Assembly: GCA_964539095.1 (NCBI GenBank)
Contig: CAZIFL010000001.1
Span: 161,268-225,267, forward strand
Reading direction: 5' to 3'
DNA: 64,000 nucleotides
DNA from: DAIPKP01 sp964539095
GTDB lineage: Bacteria > Synergistota > Synergistia > Synergistales > Aminiphilaceae
The notes under the pieces: generated by a model
Database searches by the model: none
What the model saw: only the letters and a program-made list of their open reading frames with translations
What the model was told of the DNA's origin: nothing
Program-made: the position numbers and the translations under genes
Part shown: one piece after another, positions 8,540 through 18,182 of the stretch
Layout of the letters: each line of letters starts with the position of its first letter
Numbering within the stretch: position 1 is the stretch's first letter

Positions 8540-9979
8540 ATGACAACGCTTCGTACAGACATACTGCCCCCAAACTGTTCCTCCATTACTGTGGTAGGAG
8601 CGGGGAAAAGCGGTCGGGCCCTTGCTCTTCTTGGAAGAGATTTGGGTTTTTCGGTTTTCGTAACGGAGAAATCTCCTATAAAAGTAGAGACGCAAGCTCT
8701 CTTTTCTTCTCGTGGCATATCCTGGGAAGAAAGCCACTCTCCTAAGGCTTTGGAGGGAGACGCGATTGTTTTGAGTTCCGGAATTCCCCCAACCTCGGAA
8801 ATTGTGCATATGGCGCAGAAAAACAGTCGGCTTCTTGTGGGGGAGCTTGATTTTGTCGCTCCCTATATAAAGGGTGACATCCTTGGTGTCACCGGAAGCA
8901 ACGGAAAGAGCACGACTGTAGCGCTTCTTGCACATCTTCTTCAAAGAGTTCTCGGAGAGGATGTAGTCTCACCAGGAGGTAACATCGGTATTCCCTTGGC
9001 AGAGATGGCTTTCAAGGAGTATGTTTGTATTGTGGCAGAGCTGAGCAGTTTTCAGCTTTATTGGGCACAGAGACCCTGTCTTGCTGGAGCCGCTGTCACC
9101 AATATCGTGCCAGATCATCTGGATTGGCACGGGGGATATGATGCTTATGTTGAAGCAAAGAAAAATATAACACGACTCCTGAATCCAGTTATTCCCTCCT
9201 CCCCCTTTATTTACCGCTTTCAGGATGCTTCGCATATTCCGGAAAATTGTTTCCCGCCACATATCGAAAGGTTTCCTTTTTTCTGGAGAGAGGGAGGCGA
9301 AAAATATTCTGACCAAAATCAGGGAATCTTCGCATCTTCCGAAGAGGTGTTTCTCCGAAAAGGGGGAAAGGAGATCTTTCTTTTCGATCCGCGAAAGGAT
9401 CTTTCTCTTTTGGGAAAACATAACGTGGAGAATGCAGCTTTTGCGGTCTCTCTTGGATTTTTATGGAAAAAAGGTTTGGAGTCCTCGGCATTACAAAAAG
9501 AACTGGGGAGCTTTGTCTCCCTTCCACATCGGTGCGAAAACCTGGGAACCGTTCATGGTGTGACCTTTGTAAACGACTCTAAGGGAACCAATGTCGCTGC
9601 CGCAGTCACCGCCCTGGAGTCGCTTGAGGGGGAGATCATTGTTCTCCTCGGAGGAAAGGGGAAGGGTGAACATTACGGAGAACTTGCAGAAGCCGTCTCT
9701 CGAAACGCCCGGGAGGCTATTCTTTTTGGAGATGAAGCAGCCTCTCTTGAAAAAACGTTACGGCAAAAGTACACGAACCTTACGGTTGTCCGTAGCCTTG
9801 AGGAGGCTTTCCTACGTGCCCTGGATCTTTCTCGGGAAAATGATACAATCCTCCTTTCCCCAGCATGTACGAGCTGGGACGCGTATACAAGCTATACTGA
9901 ACGGGGAGAGCACTTTCGAAAGCTTGCACAGAGGACATTCTACGACTCCAAAGCGAAAAAACACAGACTCTCGCCATGA
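8540..9979 (+). CDS. murD: UDP-MurNAc-L-alanine:D-glutamate ligase MurD
   Basis: 479-aa cytoplasmic Mur ligase adding D-Glu to UDP-MurNAc-L-Ala. It shows a Rossmann-type N-terminus (VVGAGKSGRALA), the ATP loop GVTGSNGKST (near residue 116), the ligase motif NIVPDHLDWH and a C-terminal HRCENLG/NDSKGTN segment. GGGAGG lies about a dozen bases upstream of the ATG. A 54-base gap from mraY is the largest within the first half of the cluster. The stop overlaps ftsW as ATGA. Confidence 0.93.
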   Translation: MTTLRTDILPPNCSSITVVGAGKSGRALALLGRDLGFSVFVTEKSPIKVETQALFSSRGISWEESHSPKALEGDAIVLSSGIPPTSEIVHMAQKNSRLLVGELDFVAPYIKGDILGVTGSNGKSTTVALLAHLLQRVLGEDVVSPGGNIGIPLAEMAFKEYVCIVAELSSFQLYWAQRPCLAGAAVTNIVPDHLDWHGGYDAYVEAKKNITRLLNPVIPSSPFIYRFQDASHIPENCFPPHIERFPFFWREGGEKYSDQNQGIFASSEEVFLRKGGKEIFLFDPRKDLSLLGKHNVENAAFAVSLGFLWKKGLESSALQKELGSFVSLPHRCENLGTVHGVTFVNDSKGTNVAAAVTALESLEGEIIVLLGGKGKGEHYGELAEAVSRNAREAILFGDEAASLEKTLRQKYTNLTVVRSLEEAFLRALDLSRENDTILLSPACTSWDAYTSYTERGEHFRKLAQRTFYDSKAKKHRLSP

Positions 9980-11091
9980 AGAGCCAGAAAAAAGCGCCCC
10001 TTTTATGGCTGATACCTCTTTTCATCTCCCTTTTCAGCGTTATTGTCATCGTCTCTACTACGAGTGAAGAAGCAATTTCTCTTACAGGGCATCCGTATGC
10101 CATAGGCATAAAACAGATCCTGTGGCTTTTCCTGGGTCTTACGGGAATGACAGTATCCTACGTTTTCCCTCTTGACTTTTGCGTACGGCACAGTGGGTTT
10201 CTCTGGCTTCTTGCTCTTTGCATCGTTCTTCTTCCTTTTCTTCCGGGGCTCGGGAAAACCGCCGGAGGAGCTGCCCGATGGATACGCCTCGGGCCTCTTT
10301 CCGTACAGCCTTCGGAGCTTCTGTCGATCTTTATGGTGATTCACGTGGCAAAGAAGCTTTCCTTGCCCGGAAAAAGCCCGGCGCGGCATTTTGGTGTGGC
10401 GATTCTGATTTTTTTGATAAGTGTTTTGCCCGTATTTTTGCAGCCAGATTTGGGGATGTCCATTCTCTTCTTTGGTATTGTTATGGGGATGGTAATTCAT
10501 TCTCAGGGTTGGTTTTTTCCTCTTGTCTCATCCTTTGTAGCGTTCCTTGTGTTACTGCCTCTTGTTCTGTTTCGCCCTTACAGACTTCGAAGGGTTATGG
10601 CTTTTCTTGATCCATGGGAAGATCCTCTCGATCTTGGATTCCAGACAATTCAGGGTCTTATCGCCTTTGCAAACGGAGGAGTTTCGGGGGTTGGCATTGG
10701 CCGAGGAATGCAAAAACTAAACTATCTTCCGGCAACCCACACGGACTATATCCTTTCAAGTGTGGCAGAGGAATATGGATTCATGGGAACCGGGACAGTT
10801 ATGCTACTATACATAGGGCTTTTGATCTTCCTACAGCATCTTTTTTCGCGGTGCCGTACCGTTTTGGAGAAAACTCTTTTTTGGGGGATAAGCTTAAGCC
10901 TCCTTCTCCCCATAGTTATCAATTTTGGCGGAGTCCTTAACCTCCTGCCGTTCACGGGCATGCCTTGCCCCTTTTTAAGTTACGGAGGAAGCTCCATGAT
11001 GACATCTTGGATAAAAGTTGGTTTGTTACTTAATATTTCTCACAGGATGTCACGAGAAGAAGCTCATCCACGGGGAGCTATGGTTTTATGA
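9976..11091 (+). CDS. ftsW: Septal peptidoglycan glycosyltransferase FtsW (SEDS family)
   Basis: 371-aa polytopic SEDS protein that polymerises lipid II together with FtsI. Family landmarks are RWIRLGPLSVQPSEL (helix 4-5 region, near residue 100), the KLNYLPATHTDYILS loop carrying the essential Asp, and TGMPCPFLSYGGSSMM near the C-terminus. Two residues in the last motif (MPC for the common LPL) differ from the consensus. RodA or SpoVE are alternatives, but the dcw position supports FtsW. It overlaps its neighbours at both ends. Confidence 0.92.
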   Translation: MKSQKKAPLLWLIPLFISLFSVIVIVSTTSEEAISLTGHPYAIGIKQILWLFLGLTGMTVSYVFPLDFCVRHSGFLWLLALCIVLLPFLPGLGKTAGGAARWIRLGPLSVQPSELLSIFMVIHVAKKLSLPGKSPARHFGVAILIFLISVLPVFLQPDLGMSILFFGIVMGMVIHSQGWFFPLVSSFVAFLVLLPLVLFRPYRLRRVMAFLDPWEDPLDLGFQTIQGLIAFANGGVSGVGIGRGMQKLNYLPATHTDYILSSVAEEYGFMGTGTVMLLYIGLLIFLQHLFSRCRTVLEKTLFWGISLSLLLPIVINFGGVLNLLPFTGMPCPFLSYGGSSMMTSWIKVGLLLNISHRMSREEAHPRGAMVL

Positions 11092-12212
11092 AAAATAAGG
11101 ATACATACTGGGCTCTTGTTGCGGGAGGTACTGGGGGTCACATTATCCCTGCCCTGGTATTTGGAGCATGGCTACAGAAAAATCATGGCATTTTGCCGAT
11201 AAAGTATTTCACGGGAAACCGAAAACTGGAAAGAGTGATTTTTGAGTTTCACGGCGAAGAGCCCTGCTTTCTTCCTCTCTCTGGATCTCCTGCAGGAATT
11301 CGCGGGCTTTCTGCTTTTTTTCGTTTTTTTGGCATGTGGTATGTTACACTTCGTTTGGCACTCTCTTTTTTGCGAACTCCTCCAAAAGCTCTTTTTTTAT
11401 TCGGGGGGTATCTCTCTGTCCCTTTTATCGTGGTGGCAAAAATACTCCGTATCCCCACGGTGATTCACGAACAAAATGCTCTTGCGGGAAAGGCTACTCG
11501 TTTGGCATCTCATCTGGGGATCCCCGTTTGTACGGGGTGGCGGGAGTGCTGTTACATAAAAAAAGAAAAATTCATTTTTTCGGGTATTCCTGTTAGGAAA
11601 TTACAGCATTTGCATGTTTTGGACGCATGGAATAAACTAGTACCCGGTAGCGCTCTTCCTTTGGGGAAGGTTGTTCTTGTTTTAGGAGGCTCTTTGGGGA
11701 GCAAACTTCTGGTAGAACTGGCTTTAGATCTCTCATACAACACGAAGTACGCCATGTTCCACTTCCTGATCCTCTCAGAGGAAGATCTCTCTTCGGAAGA
11801 AAAAAAGAGAAAAAATGTCACCTTTCTCAAACCGCAATGGGATATGTCTCCTCTCTATTCTCTTGCGTTTGTGGCTATTGCGAGAGGAGGGGGTTCTACT
11901 CTTGCGGAGCTGCTTGCATATAATATACCGGGACTCGTCATCCCTTTTTCCAAGTCTGCGGATAAACACCAGGAAAAAAATGCTCAAGCCTTCAAGGACT
12001 TCGGTGGTGGAAGCTTTTGGAACGAAGAACAGTCCCTTGAAATCCTGGAAGAGCGATTTGACGAAACTCTTGCCATAGCAAGAAGAAAAAACAAGTTCCG
12101 GACCGAAAACCGCATTTTTTCTTGTTCTCACAATGGCGATGCGGTAAGCCAAAAAATTTTTGAGGTTATGACGGCAACGTATACGAAGGGAGATGCCCCG
12201 AGTGAGCGATAG
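11088..12212 (+). CDS. murG: UDP-GlcNAc:lipid I N-acetylglucosaminyltransferase MurG
   Basis: 374-aa GT28 enzyme converting lipid I to lipid II on the inner face of the membrane. The N-terminal glycine loop GGTGGHI is at residues 16-22, HEQNALAGKATRLAS near 129, and the donor-binding GGGSTLAELL ... DKHQEKNA motif near 265-305. The sequence is more diverged than its neighbours between residues 160 and 250. Start overlaps ftsW stop; its 3' end overlaps murC. Confidence 0.92.
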   Translation: MKNKDTYWALVAGGTGGHIIPALVFGAWLQKNHGILPIKYFTGNRKLERVIFEFHGEEPCFLPLSGSPAGIRGLSAFFRFFGMWYVTLRLALSFLRTPPKALFLFGGYLSVPFIVVAKILRIPTVIHEQNALAGKATRLASHLGIPVCTGWRECCYIKKEKFIFSGIPVRKLQHLHVLDAWNKLVPGSALPLGKVVLVLGGSLGSKLLVELALDLSYNTKYAMFHFLILSEEDLSSEEKKRKNVTFLKPQWDMSPLYSLAFVAIARGGGSTLAELLAYNIPGLVIPFSKSADKHQEKNAQAFKDFGGGSFWNEEQSLEILEERFDETLAIARRKNKFRTENRIFSCSHNGDAVSQKIFEVMTATYTKGDAPSER

Positions 12213-13662
12213 AGGATTTTCCACAAAAAAAGCATGTAAAATCCATCTTATGGGTATTGGAGGAGCAGGGATGAGCGCTCTCGCCCAACTGCTTATCGAA
12301 AAGGGACATGTGGTAAGCGGATGCGACATGTGTTGTTCTTCCTATCTCGATAAAATGCTTCACCAGGGAGTTCCCATTTCCATAGGACATGATGTGGAGC
12401 ATCTTAAAGGAAAAGATATCGATCTCCTCGTGTACAGCAGTGCTATCTCTCCAAATAATCCAGAACTTCTCTATGCCGAAAAAGCCGGGATCCCCATGGC
12501 GAAGCGGGCGGAAATTTTGAGCATGCTTTTTAACGGGAATTTCGGCATAGGTGTGGCAGGAGCGCACGGAAAAACGACCACATCCTCGATGACTGCCTTT
12601 GTTCTTGAATCTGCGGGAGTGTCTCCTTCGGTGGCCATAGGAGGGGAGCTTTGTGATATCGGAGGCAATGCAAAATTGGGACAGAGTGACTACATGGTAG
12701 CGGAGCTTGATGAGAGTGACGGATCCTTCGAACTTTTTGAGTGCTCCATCGCAATAATCACCAACATTGACTGGGATCATGTAGATCACTACCCCGACAT
12801 TAATTCTGTTCGGGAGGGCTTTCATCGCTTTCTTGCAAACACAAAAAAGGGAAGTACTCTTGTGCTCTGTACCGCTGACAAGGGCATGCAGGATTTTCTT
12901 ATGCGTTATGGTGTTCCTGAAGAGAGAAATCTTGTTACATATGGGTGGGAAGAAGATTGTAATTGGCGCGCTTCCGAAGTTTGTCATGTCCCTGGAGGGG
13001 GAGTTTCTTTTTCTGTAAGCTCCGATGGTCATACTCTCGGAAAGATTCATCTTCAGCTTTCCGGAAACCACAATGTCCTGAATGCTTTAGCCGCATGTTC
13101 TGTGGCTCTCTCTCTCGGAATACCTTTTTCTATAGTATCCCAAGCCCTTCATGACTTCAGGGGTGCAAAGAGGCGACTGCAAAAGGTTGGTTCTCGTGGA
13201 AACGTCATTATTTACGATGATTACGGACATCACCCTAGGGAAATTGCGGCCACGCTTGATGCTTTGCGCAACATATTTCCTGGTTTTATGATCAATGTCG
13301 CGTTTCAACCGCATCGCTACTCCAGAACCGCCGCCATGTATCCCGAGTTCGCCCAGGCCCTGACAAAGGGAGATCGTATTTTCCTATTGCCCATTTATTC
13401 GGCAGACGAGTCCAATATATGGAATGCCTCTTCCAGGGATATTGAAAAATCCATGCTTGAGCAGGGATATCCATGCACCTATTGTGATGATATGGGCAAT
13501 GCTAAAAAAAGAATTCTGGAGGCCCTCGGAGACGGAAATGAAGTTATTCTCACCCTCGGAGCGGGGGATGTCAATCTCCTCGGTCCAATTCTCCATAAGG
13601 CCCTGGAGGAAAAAAGAGTAGATGAGCATGTGCCTCCCCGGGTCCTTGCAAAAACTCTTTAG
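12202..13662 (+). CDS. murC: UDP-MurNAc:L-alanine ligase MurC
   Basis: 486-aa Mur ligase that adds the first residue, L-Ala, to UDP-MurNAc. The N-terminal Rossmann loop (MGIGGAGMSALA), the ATP loop GVAGAHGKTTTSS (near residue 115) and HPREI/RPHRYSR-type C-terminal motifs (HHPREIAAT, FQPHRYSRT) are present. I choose the GTG at 12202, whose AAGGGA site is about 10 bases upstream; an in-frame ATG at 12193 has the site only about 1 base away. It overlaps murG, and murB starts 41 bases before its stop. Confidence 0.92.
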   Translation: MSDRGFSTKKACKIHLMGIGGAGMSALAQLLIEKGHVVSGCDMCCSSYLDKMLHQGVPISIGHDVEHLKGKDIDLLVYSSAISPNNPELLYAEKAGIPMAKRAEILSMLFNGNFGIGVAGAHGKTTTSSMTAFVLESAGVSPSVAIGGELCDIGGNAKLGQSDYMVAELDESDGSFELFECSIAIITNIDWDHVDHYPDINSVREGFHRFLANTKKGSTLVLCTADKGMQDFLMRYGVPEERNLVTYGWEEDCNWRASEVCHVPGGGVSFSVSSDGHTLGKIHLQLSGNHNVLNALAACSVALSLGIPFSIVSQALHDFRGAKRRLQKVGSRGNVIIYDDYGHHPREIAATLDALRNIFPGFMINVAFQPHRYSRTAAMYPEFAQALTKGDRIFLLPIYSADESNIWNASSRDIEKSMLEQGYPCTYCDDMGNAKKRILEALGDGNEVILTLGAGDVNLLGPILHKALEEKRVDEHVPPRVLAKTL

Positions 13663-14584
13663 GGATTTCCCGCACATTCTCTTTCAGGATTATCCTCTGA
13701 GAGGGAAGAATACGTGGGGGGTAGGAGGAAAGGCTGTTTTAGCCTGTTTTCCCGAGAGACACGAGCAGGTAGTTTCTCTCGCTCAGGAATTGGATCTTCT
13801 TGAGGGCTTTCCCTATGCTGTTCTTGGGGGAGGGAGCAATGTCCTTATCTCGGACAAGGGTTTTTCGGGGTGTGTCATTTTTACCGAGAAGCTTGATAGA
13901 GTTTTTATTCTCCCCGAAATTTCTTCTAGGGAGCCGGAAGAAATCATGGTTTATGTGGATTCAGGGGTTTCTCTGGGGAGACTTTTACGTTTTTGCCGTG
14001 AGCATTTTCTCGGAGGACTTGAGTTCAGTGTGGGTATTCCCGGAAGTATCGGAGGGGCCCTTGTAGGGAACGCGGGGGCTCAGGGGGAGGCCATTGGCAA
14101 TGTTGTACGTTACGTGGATGTCCTTCTTCCGAATGCTGTGTTGCAACGCATACCAGCGAGTGATATCGTCTGGGGATACCGTTTTTCCTCGCTTTCTCGA
14201 AAACAGTGTATGATACTCGGATGTGCTCTGGGGCTTTGTCAGAAATCCTCCGATACCCTCGAGAAAAACATCTCTTTCTTCGCAGAAAAAAGAAAAGCAC
14301 AGCCTGTTCTTCGAAAAACTGCGGGGTCTGTCTTTAAAAATCCTTGCGGAGGATATGCGGGCAAGCTCTTGGAATTAAGTGGCTGCAAAGGAAAAAAAAT
14401 TGGAGGAGCACGGGTTTCTGTAAAACATGCAAATTTCATTGAAAATTACAACGAGGCATCCGGTCAGGATATTCTCGATCTCATTTTTCTTTGTAGAAAA
14501 ATGGTAGCGGAACATACTGGCACGATTCTTTATCCTGAGGTGCGTTTTGTGGGCTTTGAGAGTTCGGAAATCCTTTTTTATTAG
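13622..14584 (+). CDS. murB: UDP-N-acetylenolpyruvoylglucosamine reductase MurB
   Basis: 320-aa FAD enzyme reducing UDP-GlcNAc-enolpyruvate to UDP-MurNAc. It has the FAD-binding GGGSNVLISD (about residues 62-71), the PGSIGGALVGNAGA core, GYRFSS, and AGSVFKNP with the serine used as proton donor in type II enzymes. GGAGG is 10 bases before the ATG at 13622. Overlap of 41 bases with murC and 38 with the next gene is unusually deep for this cluster. Confidence 0.92.
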   Translation: MSMCLPGSLQKLFRDFPHILFQDYPLRGKNTWGVGGKAVLACFPERHEQVVSLAQELDLLEGFPYAVLGGGSNVLISDKGFSGCVIFTEKLDRVFILPEISSREPEEIMVYVDSGVSLGRLLRFCREHFLGGLEFSVGIPGSIGGALVGNAGAQGEAIGNVVRYVDVLLPNAVLQRIPASDIVWGYRFSSLSRKQCMILGCALGLCQKSSDTLEKNISFFAEKRKAQPVLRKTAGSVFKNPCGGYAGKLLELSGCKGKKIGGARVSVKHANFIENYNEASGQDILDLIFLCRKMVAEHTGTILYPEVRFVGFESSEILFY

Positions 14585-15329
14585 GATTTTTTATCTCTGC
14601 AGCTTCTTTGGAGGTTTTTTCTGGGGTGTGGAAGAACACTGCCAGCTTCTCCGATTGCAGCACCTTTTCGTGGAAGGATCTTCTCCGCATCTCGGGATAA
14701 CGGATATTTTCTTGAAAAAGACAAATATTCGCTTTTTCGCAACCGCGTTTTTTGCCTTTATGGAGGTTACAAAAGACGTAGAGAGACAGTATCCTGTAGA
14801 TGTTTCGTATCGTTATATTCCCTGGCGCTCTTATTCGGTCCGCGTCGAACCTCTTACGGTTTTTGTGCAAATTTATTGGAACGATGTTCTTTGGAACGTT
14901 TCCCGAAGCGGACGGGCTTGGGAATTTTCTCAAAGTGACGGGGTCTCCCCACATCATAGCGTTTCCCGGGTTATCTGGGGAGAAGGGCTCAATCCCCCCA
15001 TTGCGCTCTCTCGCTCTTCTTCTGATGAAAAGCAGCGAGTTTACAGTGTTCTGGCCCCTTTAGACACTATAGAAAAGTATATACAAGCTCTTTCGAAAGG
15101 AAGTTTCTTCCGAAATATTCCTGCTTTCACCATGCAGAAGAAAGGAACTCGTATTCAGGTACTGCTAGATTTTGAAGAAACCATTATTGTGCTGGATGGA
15201 GAAAAGCCAGAACTTTGGGAACGGATTGACCAAGCCGTGCAAGCTCTCTTAAAAGAGCTGGGATCATCAAAAAAGGTACGTCTTGACGCAATCTATCCAG
15301 ATAAAATTATCGTACAGAAGTTGTACTAA
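14547..15329 (+). CDS. ftsQ: FtsQ/DivIB-like bitopic division protein
   Basis: 260-aa protein with a short N-terminus, one membrane helix (about residues 9-28) and a large extracytoplasmic part. Sequence similarity to FtsQ/DivIB is not obvious by eye; the call comes from topology and from the slot between murB and ftsA, where ftsQ normally sits. It likely starts at TTG 14547, with TGAGGTG a few bases upstream and 38 bases of murB overlap. FtsQ bridges early and late divisome proteins. Confidence 0.6.
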   Translation: MWALRVRKSFFIRIFYLCSFFGGFFWGVEEHCQLLRLQHLFVEGSSPHLGITDIFLKKTNIRFFATAFFAFMEVTKDVERQYPVDVSYRYIPWRSYSVRVEPLTVFVQIYWNDVLWNVSRSGRAWEFSQSDGVSPHHSVSRVIWGEGLNPPIALSRSSSDEKQRVYSVLAPLDTIEKYIQALSKGSFFRNIPAFTMQKKGTRIQVLLDFEETIIVLDGEKPELWERIDQAVQALLKELGSSKKVRLDAIYPDKIIVQKLY

Positions 15330-15354
15330 CCCTGCCTTGCGAAGGGAGAGAGGT

Positions 15355-16656
15355 ATGTTGAACAGTCTGCCAAATCTAATTATTGGGCTGGACATCGGTA
15401 CAAGTAAGGTTGTTGTTGTTGTTGCGGAACGGGATGAAACGTCCGCCAATGCTCAGATAATTGGAATTGGCCAAGCTCCATCCCGGGGGATACGAAAAGG
15501 GCTTATCGTAAACCTTGAGCAGGCAGTGGAATCTGTCCGAGCGGCTGCGGCGGACGCAGAAAAAATGGTGGGACTTCCTGTAGAGGCGGTCACCGTAGCC
15601 TTTGGAGGCGGGGAGGTACAGAGCATCCACTCCAAAGGCATGATTGCTCTTGGAAGGGTGCCGAGGCAAACCACCCGGGAAGATATCGAACGGGTTATCG
15701 AAGCAGCCAGAACCCAGGTGACGGTAGCCTCAAATCAGAGCATCCTCCATACTATTCCGGTCGTCTATTCTATCGACGGACAGCCCGGAATAGACGATCC
15801 TTTGGGGATGACGGGAGTTCGTTTGGAAATCGAGCTTCAGTCGGTAATCATGCCTACTGCGGCGGTGCAGAATGTTGCAACGTGTATAAAAAAGGCAGGG
15901 CTTCAGCTTGATGGATTTGTTATAAAACCCCTTGCCAGCGCTTTGGGCGTGCTAACATCCGAAGAGACCGATGCGGGATCCCTCATGATTGATGTCGGGG
16001 GAGGGACTACTGGAATAGCCCTTTATACCGATGGTAAACCAAAATATCTTTCCGTGATTCCGATAGGAGGAGATCATATTACGAATGATCTTGCCTGTGT
16101 TCTTCGGATTCCTCTCAGCAAAGCAGAGGCACTTAAAAAGGAAGTCTCTCTTGATGAGGACCCCGCGTCCTATGCGGATGAACTTGAATTTGACTCCCGG
16201 GGTAAAACGTATGTCTGTACCGTTAAGGATGTCCTTGACGTGGTTGGATGCCGTTTTGAAGAGCTTACGGAACAGTACATCAAAAAAGAAATTAAAAAGG
16301 CAGGGATTCCCATGCTTCCTGCGGGAATTGCTCTTACGGGGGGAGTCGCGAATACCCCGGGAGTGGAAAATATTTTTGCAGATGCTTTAGATCTTCCTGT
16401 CCGTCTTGCTTTCCCCACGGACAACCAAAAACTTCCTCCTGGGAGAAACGGGCTGGAATATGCGACTGCGACAGGCATTATTCGTTACGTTATCGAAAAA
16501 GAAAAAAACCCGATGAAGTATATTGATCAGGATCAGGAGATACACCAGGAGATTCTTCTTCCGAAATCAGGGAATCCCAAGAAAAAACCCCGTAAGTCTC
16601 CAAATCAGGGAAGTGCGTTAAACACGTTACGGGATATCATGAAGGAACTCTTTTAA
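15355..16656 (+). CDS. ftsA: Cell division protein FtsA
   Basis: 433-aa actin-like ATPase that tethers FtsZ to the membrane. The phosphate-1 loop GLDIGTSKV is at residues 10-18, domain 1C (SHS2) follows (about 80-165), and the phosphate-2 motif DVGGGTTG is near 205. The last dozen residues (LNTLRDIMKELF) form the amphipathic membrane-targeting helix. I start at ATG 15355, preceded by GGGAGAGAGG, not at an upstream in-frame codon inside ftsQ. Length matches the family. Confidence 0.94.
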   Translation: MLNSLPNLIIGLDIGTSKVVVVVAERDETSANAQIIGIGQAPSRGIRKGLIVNLEQAVESVRAAAADAEKMVGLPVEAVTVAFGGGEVQSIHSKGMIALGRVPRQTTREDIERVIEAARTQVTVASNQSILHTIPVVYSIDGQPGIDDPLGMTGVRLEIELQSVIMPTAAVQNVATCIKKAGLQLDGFVIKPLASALGVLTSEETDAGSLMIDVGGGTTGIALYTDGKPKYLSVIPIGGDHITNDLACVLRIPLSKAEALKKEVSLDEDPASYADELEFDSRGKTYVCTVKDVLDVVGCRFEELTEQYIKKEIKKAGIPMLPAGIALTGGVANTPGVENIFADALDLPVRLAFPTDNQKLPPGRNGLEYATATGIIRYVIEKEKNPMKYIDQDQEIHQEILLPKSGNPKKKPRKSPNQGSALNTLRDIMKELF

Positions 16657-16761
16657 AGATTTTTGCCCGTAAGAACTTTCCCGGAGTTTAACAGCAAGAC
16701 AGGTGAGATTAAAAATAGTCTTTCAAAACCAAAAAGAAACTTGGGGGATGGAGGTTTCGCT

Positions 16762-17907
16762 ATGCCTGAAATGTTCCAGATCGAAGAACCCACGAGGCAG
16801 TTTCGAGAAGTCATAAAAGTGGTCGGTATAGGCGGAGGAGGTAATAATGCGCTAAACCATATCGTTCGAAGTGGTGTCTCGGGGGTAGAGTTTATTGCCG
16901 CCAATACAGACATCGCACATCTTGAACGTTCGGAAACAAAAAACCGCATCGTTCTTGGGGCTCAGATGACAAAGGGACTTGGAGCGGGGGCTAACCCTGA
17001 TGTGGGTTTCCAAGCGGCCAAAGAATCTGCCGATGAAATAAAGGCTTCCCTAAGCGGAGCAGATATGGTTTTTATTACCGCAGGCATGGGTGGTGGTACC
17101 GGTACAGGGGCTTCTCCTGTCATTGCAGAGGTTGCCAAAGAACAGGGAGCCTTGGTTGTCGCAGTTGTGACCCGTCCTTTTAAATTTGAGGGGAAACGGC
17201 GTATTACTCAAGCAAACGAAGGCATTGATCGCCTTCGTGATAAGGTGGATGCTCTCATCGTAGTTCCCAATGATAAGCTACTGCAGCTTGCCGATAAGAC
17301 AACCCCTCTTTCAGACACCTTTGCTCTGGCTGACGACGTTTTGCGCCAAGCTGTACAGGGTGTTACGGATCTCATCCTACGCCCGGGCCTGGTAAATGTC
17401 GATTTCGCAGATGTGAAAACAGTTATGAGTAATGCTGGCTCCGCTATTATGGGGATAGGGGAGGGTTCTGGCGAAGATCGCGCCCATATCGCAGCACGAG
17501 CATCTATCAATAGCCCCCTTATGGAATCTTCCATGACAGGTGCCAAGGGAGTACTTTTTAACGTTACCGGCGGACCAAATATAGGCATTCATGAAATACA
17601 CCAAGTTGCTCAGATCATCACAGAAGCTGCAGATGAGGATGCAAGCATTATCTGGGGTCATGTGCTTGATCCTTCCATGGAAGAGTCTATCATGATTACC
17701 GTAATCGCCACGGGTTTCAGCCATCAGTCCTCCGGATTCAAGCAGACAGGTAGCGTTGCGGATAGAACGCATGGAGGAAAACGTCTGGAGCTTGAAGAGG
17801 GCGAGGTGCGTTCTATAACAGATGGGGAGGATCTCTTTGTTATTAATGGACTTCCCATGGAAGAGATTGACAAGCCTGCCATCCTTCGGCGGAAACAGAG
17901 GAACTAA
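16762..17907 (+). CDS. ftsZ: Cell division GTPase FtsZ
   Basis: 381-aa tubulin homologue forming the Z ring. The glycine motif GIGGGGNNA lies near residue 25, the tubulin signature GGGTGTGASP near 112, and the synergy (T7) loop NVDFADVKTVM near 212. A linker and the conserved C-terminal peptide DKPAILRRKQR, which binds FtsA, end the protein. The ATG at 16762 has GGAGG 8 bases upstream; a 105-base spacer from ftsA may hold separate signals, but I see no clear promoter there. Confidence 0.95.
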   Translation: MPEMFQIEEPTRQFREVIKVVGIGGGGNNALNHIVRSGVSGVEFIAANTDIAHLERSETKNRIVLGAQMTKGLGAGANPDVGFQAAKESADEIKASLSGADMVFITAGMGGGTGTGASPVIAEVAKEQGALVVAVVTRPFKFEGKRRITQANEGIDRLRDKVDALIVVPNDKLLQLADKTTPLSDTFALADDVLRQAVQGVTDLILRPGLVNVDFADVKTVMSNAGSAIMGIGEGSGEDRAHIAARASINSPLMESSMTGAKGVLFNVTGGPNIGIHEIHQVAQIITEAADEDASIIWGHVLDPSMEESIMITVIATGFSHQSSGFKQTGSVADRTHGGKRLELEEGEVRSITDGEDLFVINGLPMEEIDKPAILRRKQRN

Positions 17908-17939
17908 AAAAGAGGTCGAGGTAATCTTTTCCGAGGGGA

Positions 17940-18110
17940 GTGTCGGATCTGCTTCCCCAGAGAACAGGGCAGCGTATCTCTTTCGTGCCATATGCCTTCG
18001 GGACAGAAAACCTCGGCCCTTCGGAAATTTTTGTAGTCGAAACACAGCTATTGACACGAACATGGTACGGCTACCCGGAGCATCCTGTAGGAGGAATCCG
18101 CACTAGTTAA
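17940..18110 (+). CDS. Possible 56-aa protein after ftsZ
   Basis: An open frame of 57 codons begins at GTG 17940, 32 bases after ftsZ, and ends at TAA 18108. The predicted peptide has protein-like composition and ends EHPVGGIRTS; codon use resembles the neighbours. Against it, the purine-rich AGGGGA abuts the GTG with almost no spacing and I recognise no family. A second frame (17822-18106) covers the same DNA and looks less protein-like. Treat as a candidate small gene or a remnant. Confidence 0.35.
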   Translation: MSDLLPQRTGQRISFVPYAFGTENLGPSEIFVVETQLLTRTWYGYPEHPVGGIRTS

Positions 18111-18122
18111 CGAGAAAAGCCC

Positions 18123-18151
18123 GGGAATCCCTGTTCTTCAGACGGATTCCC
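18123..18151 (+). other. Short hairpin upstream of SPOR gene
   Basis: Perfect 8-bp inverted repeat GGGAATCC/GGATTCCC (18123-18130, 18144-18151) with a 13-base loop and no T-run. It may mark the end of the ftsZ transcript or stabilise RNA. Confidence 0.35.
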
Positions 18152-18182
18152 CTGGAAAATAAAGAGATTGTGGGAGGAGATT

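Noticed and set aside
12166..13071. 301-codon minus-strand frame opposite murC
   Set aside because: Antisense shadow of a conserved gene, no ribosome site and unlikely composition.
17822..18106. 94-codon plus-strand frame across the ftsZ end
   Set aside because: Starts inside ftsZ in another frame; the alternative frame at 17940-18110 looks more protein-like.
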